Positions 42,426 to 49,669 of a stretch of 64,000 bases of DNA are shown one piece after another (positions within the stretch are counted from its first letter, which is position 1; each line of letters opens with the position of its first letter). The notes under the pieces are model-generated. The model made no database searches. It was given only the letters and a program-made list of their open reading frames with translations, and was not told the origin of the DNA. Where the stretch lies: assembly GCA_947588605.1 (NCBI GenBank), contig CANPYK010000007.1, positions 1-64,000 on the forward strand, given 5' to 3'. Made by a program: the position numbers and the translations under genes. The DNA comes from an uncultured Oscillospiraceae bacterium. Its GTDB lineage: Bacteria > Bacillota > Clostridia > Oscillospirales > Oscillospiraceae.

Positions 42426-43073
42426 ATGACAAACAACAATTTGACTGAGCTCGTATTCATCCTGGACCGCAGCGGGTCCATGTCGGGCCTGGAGTCCGAC
42501 ACCATCGGCGGCTTCAACGGCATGATCGAAAAGCAAAAGCGGGAACCCGGCCGGGCCCTGGTGTCCACGGTGCTCTTCGACGACAAGACCGAGGTCATCC
42601 ACGACCGGGCGGACCTGAGCGCGGTCCCGCCCATGACGGACAGGGAGTATTACGTCCGCGGCAGTACGGCCCTTCTGGACGCCGTGGGCGGCGCCATCCG
42701 CCACATCAAGAACGTCCACAAGTACATCCGCCCCGAGGACGTGCCGGAGAGGACCCTGTTCGTCATCACCACCGACGGCAAGGAGAACGCCAGCCGCGAG
42801 TACACCTACGATAAAGTGAAAGCCCTCATCGAGGAGCGCAAGGCCGCGGGCTGGGAATTCCTCTTCCTGGGCGCCAACATCGACGCCGCGAAGGAGGCCG
42901 CCCGCTTCGGCATCGCCTCCGACCGCGCCGTCCGCTACAAATCCGACCACGCCGGCACCGCCCTCAACTACGCCGTCATCTCCGACGCCGTCACCGCCGT
43001 CCGCTCCTGCGCCCCCCTGAGCGCGGACTGGAAGGAGCGGGTGGAAAAGGACGTAAAAAAGCGGGGCCAGTAA
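42426..43073 (+). CDS. VWA-domain protein, TerY-like
   Basis: A 215-residue single von Willebrand A domain. The MIDAS residues are there: FILDRSGSMSG, the Thr in VRGSTALLDAVG and the Asp in ITTDGKENASR. No signal peptide, so it is cytoplasmic. Such stand-alone VWA proteins are found with tellurium resistance (Ter) and macro domain genes and are thought to act as metal-dependent adaptors. Start at 42,426 with GGGAGG. The gap to the macro-HTH gene is 98 bp; a TATACT with a GGTATACTGGGA context like that before the macro-HTH gene lies there but without a good -35. Confidence 0.88.
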   Translation: MTNNNLTELVFILDRSGSMSGLESDTIGGFNGMIEKQKREPGRALVSTVLFDDKTEVIHDRADLSAVPPMTDREYYVRGSTALLDAVGGAIRHIKNVHKYIRPEDVPERTLFVITTDGKENASREYTYDKVKALIEERKAAGWEFLFLGANIDAAKEAARFGIASDRAVRYKSDHAGTALNYAVISDAVTAVRSCAPLSADWKERVEKDVKKRGQ

Positions 43074-43105
43074 GCTCCGGCCCCGAGACGGCAAAGGACA
43101 GCGCG

Positions 43106-44002
43106 TCAGTTCCCGCGATCGCTCCCCTCGCCATAAAGATCCCTGAAATTGCGGCAAAATTCGTTGAAATTGACCTGTTCCGGTGACCTGTCGAGAACGG
43201 CGAAATCGACCCGCCGGAACACGCTCCCCTCGCCCGTCCCGCTCCGGTCAAAGCCCCTCAGGACCTTGTAGAAGATGTCCGAGACATCCCGCGCATCGTT
43301 CCCGAAGGCCCCGCACCCGAAGGCCCCGAGGACGAGGAAGCGGTATCCCTCGCGGGCCGCGCACCGCAGCATCCCCTCGACGCGGCGGGTGAACAGGCTC
43401 TCATAGTCCCGGGCCGTCATGCCGGAAAGGCCGAATTTGACAGGGGCGGCGCAGGTCATGACGGCGACGACGGCGCTCTCCTCCAGCAGCTCGCCGTCCT
43501 CGTCCCGGAGGATCTCAACGCGCGGGGTGATGATGACCGCGTCCGAGCCCACATATGGGTCGCGGGCGCGGTTATACCGATAGTAGGACCGGGCGTCCTT
43601 GCCCTCCAGCGCCAACAGGAGGGAGCTCTTCCGGCACAGGTCCTCCTCCTGCGCCCTCGCGCCGCCCCTCACGCCGCCGCCGGGTGAGACGGGGTTGGCA
43701 AAGTTGAGGACCAGCACCTCGCGCTTCGCGCCCCTCCCGCCCAGCCGCCGCGCGTCGGCGGCAAGCTCAAGCGCCCGGGCGAAGGAGTCCCGGTTGACGC
43801 AGTCGTACACGCACCGTTCAGCACCGGGGCTCTTCGGCAGCCGCGCGCGCCGGAGCCTGTCGATCTCGTCCGGGAGGAAGACCTCCGACCTGACCATGGC
43901 GGCTCTCTTCAGCTTTAGGCGGACCGTATGCCCATCCTTCACATACGCCCCCTTCTCAAGGATCCCAAGCGTCTCATAAAGCGTCGTAATATCGTTTTCC
44001 AT
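43106..44002 (-). CDS. TIGR02452/microbial PARG-like protein
   Basis: A 298-residue protein related to poly(ADP-ribose) glycohydrolase. The signature is NFANPVSPGGGVRGGARAQE followed by E, that is GGG(X)nQEE with both catalytic Glu; GAFGCGAFGNDARDV gives the second phosphate loop. An N-terminal domain of about 100 residues precedes it. These enzymes remove ADP-ribose from proteins or hydrolyse ADP-ribose polymers. It converges on the VWA gene (32 bp between stops). Only 14 nt separate its start from a terminator-like hairpin upstream, so its expression may be attenuated. Confidence 0.9.
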   Translation of the reverse strand: MENDITTLYETLGILEKGAYVKDGHTVRLKLKRAAMVRSEVFLPDEIDRLRRARLPKSPGAERCVYDCVNRDSFARALELAADARRLGGRGAKREVLVLNFANPVSPGGGVRGGARAQEEDLCRKSSLLLALEGKDARSYYRYNRARDPYVGSDAVIITPRVEILRDEDGELLEESAVVAVMTCAAPVKFGLSGMTARDYESLFTRRVEGMLRCAAREGYRFLVLGAFGCGAFGNDARDVSDIFYKVLRGFDRSGTGEGSVFRRVDFAVLDRSPEQVNFNEFCRNFRDLYGEGSDRGN

Positions 44003-44015
44003 TTGAACCCCCTAC

Positions 44016-44052
44016 TAAAAATGGCGATCCCACCCCGGAATCGCCATTTTTC
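44016..44052. terminator. Bidirectional hairpin before the PARG-like gene
   Basis: AAAATGGCGAT pairs with ATCGCCATTTT around an 11 nt loop, with T-runs on both sides. On the minus strand it can terminate transcripts from the integrated element before they reach the PARG-like gene, or act as attenuator for that gene. Confidence 0.75.
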
Positions 44053-44074
44053 ATTTTTTATATTCTCACTCCAT

Positions 44075-44091
44075 CGGCTTCATCGTGGGGA
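44075..44091. other. attL candidate of the lysS-integrated element
   Basis: CGGCTTCATCGT followed by GGGGA. The same 12 bp, followed by CGGGA, lies at 49,682-49,698 within the last codons of lysS, in direct orientation. The two bound the 5.6 kb phage-like region. Confidence 0.6.
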
Positions 44092-44370
44092 CTTGAACCA
44101 CCTACAATTCATCATACAACATAATGTTCCGTCTTCAACACAAAATGTAAGAATTTCAGAACTTTTTACACTTTTTCATGTCGTCTTGTTTCATCACATT
44201 TCAAGCAAATGGGGTAATATGTGGGGTAATGAATCGCCTTTTTTTATGTATCGCCCCGTGCCGAGCAACATTTCTTTTAGATATTATACACGGCCCACAC
44301 ACTTTTGTCAAACTTCTCTTACAAAAACCAGGGGGGAACCGCCTTTGACGGTCCCCCCCCCTTTCTTGTT
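44092..44370. other. Left end of the integrated element
   Basis: AT-rich non-coding end region. It holds a tandem TGGGGTAAT pair at 44,210-44,218 and 44,222-44,230, which recurs at 49,559-49,578 near the other end, as expected of integrase arm-type sites. With the PARG-like leader, 44,003-44,370 has no gene. Confidence 0.55.
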
Positions 44371-44823
44371 TTACACCCCTCCGAGAAAATCTCCCTTCCT
44401 GGCGTGCTCGTCATACACCCTCTTGATGTTCTCAATGGCGAGCCTCGCCCGGTTGTTCTTGTACCCCGGATGGGTTTTGCAATATCCCTCGTAGTCGTCT
44501 ATGTCCTGGAGCATGTCAGTGAAATACTCATGCGTGTAATTCTCTCCGCGCATGAGCTTTATATTGAACTCCAATATCCTCCGGCGCGTCAGGCTTTTGT
44601 CCCGTTCGTCATCGTCCTGGATGTGCTCCTCCAGCTTCTCCTGCACCTCGGTCTGCGTCCGCTTGATGTTCGTGATCTCCCCCAGCACCTCGGCGTTGAT
44701 GGCTCTCCCCAGCATCTTCGCCAGCCACGACCAGGGGTTCCACTTGATCGGGGCGATCTGAATCAGCGTCAAAAGGAGCAGCACCCCGCCGCCGCTCCAT
44801 CCGACGATCTCACTCACGCTCAT
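44371..44823 (-). CDS. Phage lysis-module membrane protein, holin-like
   Basis: A 150-residue protein: one membrane helix (about 8-24) after a short N-terminus, then a charged cytoplasmic part with a coiled coil (about 50-85) and DYEGYCKTHPGYKNNRARLA. Small phage proteins of this shape lie next to the endolysin in Clostridial prophages. Last gene of the minus-strand lysis set. Confidence 0.6.
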   Translation of the reverse strand: MSVSEIVGWSGGGVLLLLTLIQIAPIKWNPWSWLAKMLGRAINAEVLGEITNIKRTQTEVQEKLEEHIQDDDERDKSLTRRRILEFNIKLMRGENYTHEYFTDMLQDIDDYEGYCKTHPGYKNNRARLAIENIKRVYDEHARKGDFLGGV

Positions 44824-44847
44824 TTCCGCCTCCCATCTACGCGCCGA

Positions 44848-45171
44848 TCACCCTACACTGGGCGGCGCGTTGACGATTTTGCTCATATCGCAAAGCTCGT
44901 CGATAAGGCTGGAAATTGCGTCCATGTCCAGCTCATATTTGACCAGCTCCGCGGACGCCCTGACCATCGCCAGCACCCACTCCTTACGGTCGGCGCCCTT
45001 TTCAAACATTTTCTCGGCCCTCTCCATGTAGCCCATCACGATTTTCACGACCTCCGGCCAGTTCTTCTCCTTGATGGTCTCCTTCACATACTCCACCAGC
45101 TTGATGACCAGCGGGATCGTCGTCGCCAGCGTCAGCAGCGCCGACACGATCAGTCGCACCCACTCATTCAT
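44848..45171 (-). CDS. Phage holin-like small membrane protein
   Basis: A 107-residue protein with one clear N-terminal helix (about 6-26) followed by an amphipathic charged region. Position between the amidase and another small membrane protein suggests an LLH-type holin. Not otherwise recognised. Confidence 0.55.
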   Translation of the reverse strand: MNEWVRLIVSALLTLATTIPLVIKLVEYVKETIKEKNWPEVVKIVMGYMERAEKMFEKGADRKEWVLAMVRASAELVKYELDMDAISSLIDELCDMSKIVNAPPSVG

Positions 45172-45188
45172 GCGCGTCCCTCCTTATA

Positions 45189-45572
45189 TTAAATAGGCGG
45201 GCTCTGTTGGCCCGTCTTCGTTTCCTTCGCAAATCCATTCGCCGCGGCGGCGGCAAAGGTGATCCCGTCTCCGTTCCCGGACACGTTCTCCGCCCTGTTC
45301 TTGTCCACGATTTTCCCCAGCACAACGCCGACCGCCGTCCCTATGGGCGTGAACACCACCGTCCAGCAGGCCAGCGCCCCGGCGTACTGGTACCTGATGC
45401 TCAGCACCGCCAGGATAAACCCGCCAGCGATCCCGGCTACAAGAAACAGGAGGATATATATGGCGCACCGGTTGGTAAATCCCAGCCCCGCCATATGCCG
45501 GATGAATCTCCCAAGGGCCGTCACCCGCTTTTGCCCCTCCCGTTCCTTTTGCCTCTCATGCTTCCCCTTCAT
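45189..45572 (-). CDS. Small phage membrane protein
   Basis: A 127-residue protein with a basic N-terminus (about 1-25) and two helices (about 37-57 and 65-88). Its start shares one base with the amidase stop (TGATG), so it is coupled to the endolysin gene and may take part in lysis. Confidence 0.55.
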   Translation of the reverse strand: MKGKHERQKEREGQKRVTALGRFIRHMAGLGFTNRCAIYILLFLVAGIAGGFILAVLSIRYQYAGALACWTVVFTPIGTAVGVVLGKIVDKNRAENVSGNGDGITFAAAAANGFAKETKTGQQSPPI

Positions 45573-46471
45573 CAGGACGCCTTGCCCATCATCTGAGCGA
45601 AGCGGTAGAGCAGCATCGCCATCTGCTCTCTGGTCAAAAAGTCCTCCCAGGCATAGTTGGGCTCCCCGGTGGGCAAAGTCCCCATCCCGGCGACCATTCC
45701 CGTCCGAACGGCCCAGTCCCTGGCCTCCTGGCTCCAGGCGCCGCTGTCGTTGTCCTGGATGCTCCCACGATACTGGTTCATGTACTCCATGAATTTCTCA
45801 AAGCTCACGTCTTCTTCCTCCTCCCTATCGGCGGCCAGCAAAGCCGCCACGTCATCCCTGGCCGTCTCCATGGATTTCCCGAACCTCGGGAACCAGTGCG
45901 TCACGTCCGAGTGCCCGGACCCGAACCCCAGCACATAGCTGTCGTGGTGGCAAAGGATCGTCGGGATATCCACCCCGTTGACCCTCGCCGTCCCATGCGG
46001 GTCGATTCCATAAAGCTTGCACAAATACGCCGTGATCTCGCACGCCTCCCTATAAACGGCGCCAAAATATACAGGATCGTTCAAAGAATCTTCCGCTATT
46101 TCAAATTGTATCCAACCAGAATTGCACGACCCCTTCTTCCCAGGCCCACACCCCCACGGGCGGAAATCCCACGGCATGGTCTGCACCGTCGCCACCGTCC
46201 CGTCCGCCAGCTTCCCGATCCAGCAGTTAAGACCGGCGCCCACGGAGACATGGTTCCAGTCGTTGTGGTTTTTGTTGACCCCCAGGATTTGCAAAAGCTC
46301 CTCCCTGTTGGGGTCGTCGTCGCTGGGCTGGACATAGCGCTTGATTGTGGGGTTGTTCGCCCCCGTGCTGTGCCACAAAACGCCCAGCACCTTCATTTTC
46401 CGCGTCTCCTTATAGCACCGGCTCTGCGTCTGCATACACACGAGCGGCCTGTTTGCCTCTGAATACTTCAT
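45572..46471 (-). CDS. Phage-type N-acetylmuramoyl-L-alanine amidase
   Basis: A 299-residue endolysin. The amidase_2 fold spans about 25-190: zinc ligands are H in VLWHSTGANN, H in CHHDSYVLGFGSGHSDVTHW and the D/H of that stretch. The C-terminal part has a helical region and a single SLH-like repeat, AWEDFLTREQMAMLLYRFAQ, that may bind the wall. Starts with GAGGGG upstream, right after the recombinase gene. Confidence 0.85.
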   Translation of the reverse strand: MKYSEANRPLVCMQTQSRCYKETRKMKVLGVLWHSTGANNPTIKRYVQPSDDDPNREELLQILGVNKNHNDWNHVSVGAGLNCWIGKLADGTVATVQTMPWDFRPWGCGPGKKGSCNSGWIQFEIAEDSLNDPVYFGAVYREACEITAYLCKLYGIDPHGTARVNGVDIPTILCHHDSYVLGFGSGHSDVTHWFPRFGKSMETARDDVAALLAADREEEEDVSFEKFMEYMNQYRGSIQDNDSGAWSQEARDWAVRTGMVAGMGTLPTGEPNYAWEDFLTREQMAMLLYRFAQMMGKAS

Positions 46472-46478
46472 GCTCCCC

Positions 46479-47393
46479 TCACAATTCCGAGAGCTCCCCG
46501 GGCTTGCGCCCCACGAGCTCCCCGTCCGCGAAATATTTTCCGAACTCCTCCTCGTTGTCGATGTCCTTGTAAACATTCACCATTTCCAGCGACTCCCAGC
46601 CAACAATGGCCTGTATCACCGAATCCGGTATATCCGCCTTCGCCAGATTCGTAGTAAAGGCGTGCCTCAGGCAGTGCATATAGATGTCCGTCCCGCTGAT
46701 TTTGGAGTACATCTCCGCCCAGCTGTTCGCCGTCGTAATGGGCGCGTGACGCGCGGGGTCGCTCCTGTCCGGGAACAGCCACTCACTCTCGATGCCCCGC
46801 TCCTCCCTCTGCTTCATCCAGAGGTCCAGATACGGCTTAAATGGCTTTGCCAGCACGTAGCACGTCAGCATCTTCCCGTTGACGCCCCTGCCCTTCGTCC
46901 GGATCTTCTCAGGCGTCCTATAAAGCGAGCCGTAGATGATATTTTCCTCATCGAAATAGGACACCTTAAAGCGCAGCAGCTCGGATTTTCTCCTTCCCGA
47001 ATAGAGCGCCAGCGCGAAAAAGCACGCCTGCTCATACTGTTCTCTCTCCACCAGGGTATCGAGGATGGTCTTGGTCTGCTCGTCCGTCAGCACCGTCTTC
47101 TCCCTGGTGGGCTCGTTCACCGGGTTTTCTATCTTTCGGACGATGGACCGGAAGCCCGGCAGCTCGTCGTCCATGATGGCCTCGATGTAGTTGCTCAAGG
47201 ACGACAGCGTGCTCTTGAGCCGCCTTACCCTGGCGGGCGAATTTTCGTTTTGCCGCAATAGCCAGTTCTGATACGCCACGATATCCCGCTTGCTGATCTC
47301 CGGGAAATATTTGTTGTCCGCGTTCTGGAGCGCCCAGACAAAGAAAATGTGAAGGTCGTTCTCATACGCCTTCATCGTCTTCGATCCGCGCAC
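46479..47393 (-). CDS. Tyrosine recombinase, possibly N-terminally altered
   Basis: A 304-residue site-specific recombinase. A SAM-like core-binding part (about 1-95) is followed by the catalytic domain with R in ALYSGRRKSELLR, HxxR as HCLRHAF, the later GW, and the nucleophile Tyr in VNVYKDID. Its start overlaps the end of the tape measure fragment by 32 bp, and the core-binding part looks short at its beginning, so the 5' end may be a deletion junction. It lies between tail and lysis genes, not at the end of the element. Confidence 0.85.
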   Translation of the reverse strand: MRGSKTMKAYENDLHIFFVWALQNADNKYFPEISKRDIVAYQNWLLRQNENSPARVRRLKSTLSSLSNYIEAIMDDELPGFRSIVRKIENPVNEPTREKTVLTDEQTKTILDTLVEREQYEQACFFALALYSGRRKSELLRFKVSYFDEENIIYGSLYRTPEKIRTKGRGVNGKMLTCYVLAKPFKPYLDLWMKQREERGIESEWLFPDRSDPARHAPITTANSWAEMYSKISGTDIYMHCLRHAFTTNLAKADIPDSVIQAIVGWESLEMVNVYKDIDNEEEFGKYFADGELVGRKPGELSEL

Positions 47394-47832
47394 TCTGGAT
47401 CTGCGAGATCATATTCCCCGCCCTGTCCAGGCCGGAGATCGTGGCCGTGACCACATTCCTGACCTCGTCAAAGGAGGTGGAGATGCTCCGCACCCCGGCG
47501 TTGGCGGCGTAGATATTGTCAATAAATTGCTTGACGGTATTTTGCGGAATGTTCAGGTTCTCCAGAGCCTGCTTGAGCTCCTCCACCCTTTCTGTACCAA
47601 AGTCGAATTTTATTCCCAGCTTCGACCGATTCGCCGCCACCTGAAGCTGACTGGACAGCTTCTGCATCTGCGCGGGCGCGTTCCGCCCGTCCAGCTCGAC
47701 CCCCAGCCGGATCGAGTTCTTTTGCCCGACCAGCTTGGAGATCTCGTCCAGCTGCCCGGAGATCCGTTCCGCGGAGGCGTCCTCGTCCAGCTCCGCCACC
47801 AACAATATTTTCAGATCCTCATCCAACGTCAT
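47362..47832 (-). pseudogene. Tape measure protein N-terminal fragment
   Basis: 156 codons from an ATG with GAGG six bases upstream. The sequence is helical and low in cysteine, with repeats of ELD-like and NA-rich stretches and the end GLDRAGNMISQI, as in the first part of phage tape measure proteins, which normally reach 700 or more residues. It stops after IEDDEGV where the recombinase frame takes over. Likely cut by a deletion that also removed the other tail genes. Confidence 0.55.
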
Positions 47833-47871
47833 CACCACCCTCTTTTGATCCGTCCCTGACGCTGCGGGCGA

Positions 47872-48207
47872 TTATTTCAACCGCACCCCCTGCCGCGTCA
47901 GCCCCTTTTTCAGCGCCTCCACATGCGCGCCGCTCTCCGAAAGCCGCTTTTTCGTCTCGGCGAGAAACCGCCTCGGCTTCGGCCTTTTCCAGTAGTCATA
48001 TCCACTGTCCCCGGACTGCGCAAAGCCGTACTCGATGAGATAAATCAAATTCTTATCCACCGTAGCCGCGTTCCCATGTACCCCATTCAGATACGGGTTG
48101 GGTTTGGTATCGCCGTCAGCGGCGTTCTGGATTCCACAGACGTACAGGACCTGATGAAAGCCTCTGGCGCCTTCTTCCCGCTCCGCGATATCATGGACGT
48201 AGGGTAC
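47872..48207 (-). pseudogene. Phage head-tail type fragment (gp10-like)
   Basis: An open frame of 112 codons without a start codon of its own. The protein-like part includes DKNLIYLIEYGFAQSG, YDYWKRPKPRRFLAETKKRL and a normal stop. The pattern recalls HK97 gp10-type head-tail proteins, weakly. It begins at the point where the opposite-strand integrase fragment starts, so the right part is probably lost to rearrangement. Confidence 0.4.
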
Positions 48208-48212
48208 TCCTT

Positions 48213-48872
48213 GTGAATTTCATCGCCAGCACACCGGTATTTCAGCATTGGCTTCCTCTTTTCACCGTATTTCTTGGCACAGGATGCCGCGTCGGGGAAG
48301 TCCTTGGTCTGCGCTGGGAAGACTGCGACTTCGATAACAATATCATCAGCATCAATCACCAGCTCATATTCCGCAAGCTGGAGGGGAAAAAACATCTCGA
48401 ATACCACATCACAACCCCAAAGACTTCAACGGGAACACGCGAGATCCCCATGCTGTCGGAAGTAAAAGCGGCCCTTCAGGCAGAATACGAGCAGCAAACA
48501 ATAACCGGCTTCAATGAAACCACAATTGATGGTTACTCCGGTTTTATATTCACCAACCGATACGGCGGTGTCTATTCGCCTCACGTTATCAACCGTACCA
48601 TTGAACGGATCTACAAGACCTATAATAAGCAAGAGCAGGCGCTTGCCGAGGAAGAGGGGCGGGAGCCTCTGCTGCTTCGGCATTTCACAGTTCACAATCT
48701 CCGTCACACTTTCTGCACCCGTTTTTGCGAAAACGAAGCCAACCTCAAAGTTATCCAGGAAATCATGGGCCACGCCGATATCGAAACCACCATGAACATC
48801 TACGCGGAGGCAACGCGAGAGAAAAAACGAGAGGCGTTTACCAATCTCGAAGGCAAAATCAAAATCTCATGA
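48213..48872 (+). pseudogene. Tyrosine integrase, catalytic half only
   Basis: 220 codons of the C-terminal catalytic domain of a Tn916/phage-type integrase: GTGCRVGEVLGLRWEDCDF, HNLRHTFCTRF, the GHADIETT stretch and the nucleophile Tyr in MNIYAEAT. The N-terminal arm-binding and core-binding domains, about 150 residues, are missing, and the frame starts abruptly inside the domain linker. All catalytic residues remain, but without binding domains it is unlikely to work. It is 113 codons away from the zinc ribbon gene's end and nearest to attR. Confidence 0.85.
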
Positions 48873-48887
48873 AAGCGGGTGAAACTG

Positions 48888-49463
48888 ATGGGTAAATTCG
48901 TGGACCTTACCGGTCAAACATTTGGTCTGCTGACCGTACTCAAGCGGACAGAAGATATCAAGCCGGGTCGTCCTATGTGGTTGTGCCAATGCAAGTGCGG
49001 AAACACCGTTGTCGTCTCCTCCACCAACCTTACAAAAACAAACGGCACAAAATCATGCGGATGTCTGAGGCATTCTCCCCCGAAAAATCTGATTGACCTG
49101 ACCGGCCAAACATTCGGCAAGCTGACTGTACTCCGTAAGGACAACTCAGGAAAAACAAGATGGATATGCAAATGTGAATGCGGAAACACCGTCTCTGTGC
49201 TCTCCGACAGCCTGCAAAGAGGCCGGACAACTTCCTGCGGATGCTCAAGACGCACAATGCGATACGACCTAACAGGCCAAACCTTTGGCCACCTCCTTGT
49301 CCTCGGGCAGGTCAACAACAACCGTATCAAAGGGAACGAGGCAAGATGGAAATGCCTCTGCCAAAATTGCGGCCGCACAGTAGAAGTCGGCAGCTACTGG
49401 CTCCGGCACAGCAATCCCTACAGCCATTGCCGATGCACACGCTTCAAGAATAAATATTCATAA
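48888..49463 (+). CDS. Protein of three tandem phage-type zinc ribbon repeats
   Basis: A 191-residue protein made almost only of three units of about 60 residues. Each begins with DLTGQTFG, continues with LTVL or LLVL, then W-C-C-CG-NT (for example WLCQCKCGNTV), and ends with SCGC or a variant. This ribbon is known as an N-terminal DNA-binding part of phage HNH endonucleases and AP2 proteins; here no nuclease follows. It begins 15 bp after the integrase fragment and may be a regulator or DNA-binding accessory of the element. ATG at 48,888 preferred over an upstream GTG. Confidence 0.8.
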   Translation: MGKFVDLTGQTFGLLTVLKRTEDIKPGRPMWLCQCKCGNTVVVSSTNLTKTNGTKSCGCLRHSPPKNLIDLTGQTFGKLTVLRKDNSGKTRWICKCECGNTVSVLSDSLQRGRTTSCGCSRRTMRYDLTGQTFGHLLVLGQVNNNRIKGNEARWKCLCQNCGRTVEVGSYWLRHSNPYSHCRCTRFKNKYS

Positions 49464-49475
49464 AAAATGAAAAAT

Positions 49476-49513
49476 TTCGGGTACAGGAAATCAATCCTGC
49501 ACCCGAATTTTTT
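49476..49513 (+). terminator. Terminator after the zinc ribbon repeat gene
   Basis: TTCGGGTACAGGA pairs with TCCTGCACCCGAA with one mismatch around a 6 nt loop, then TTTTTT. It ends the plus-strand genes of the element 12 bp after the stop. Confidence 0.85.
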
Positions 49514-49558
49514 CACATACTCCCACCCCGCATAACGCCCATAAGAATCAACAGCAAA

Positions 49559-49578
49559 TGGGGTAATGCTGGGGTAAT
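49559..49578. other. Right arm-type site, tandem TGGGGTAAT
   Basis: Two copies of TGGGGTAAT separated by 2 bp, both preceded in common with the left site by AGCAAA. They lie 104 bp inside the right boundary; the left pair lies 118 bp inside the left one. Confidence 0.6.
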
Positions 49579-49669
49579 AGAGATTTTCAGCTTCAAGTTC
49601 AACAACTTTTTAGTGCAAAAACAGCTTATTTTCTTTGATAATCCGAATTTTTATAACCTTTTTAAAGGT

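Noticed and set aside
44081-44110. tRNA-like T-arm (GTTCAAGTCCCCAC on the minus strand)
   Set aside because: No acceptor stem, D-arm or anticodon arm around it; treated as part of the att region only.
43928-44494. Plus ORF of 188 codons at the left end of the element
   Set aside because: Spans the att region and the antisense of two minus genes, no ribosome site.
48087-48407. Minus ORF of 106 codons opposite the integrase fragment
   Set aside because: Crosses the rearrangement point and lies opposite clear integrase motifs; the neighbouring minus frame is the more protein-like one up to 48207.
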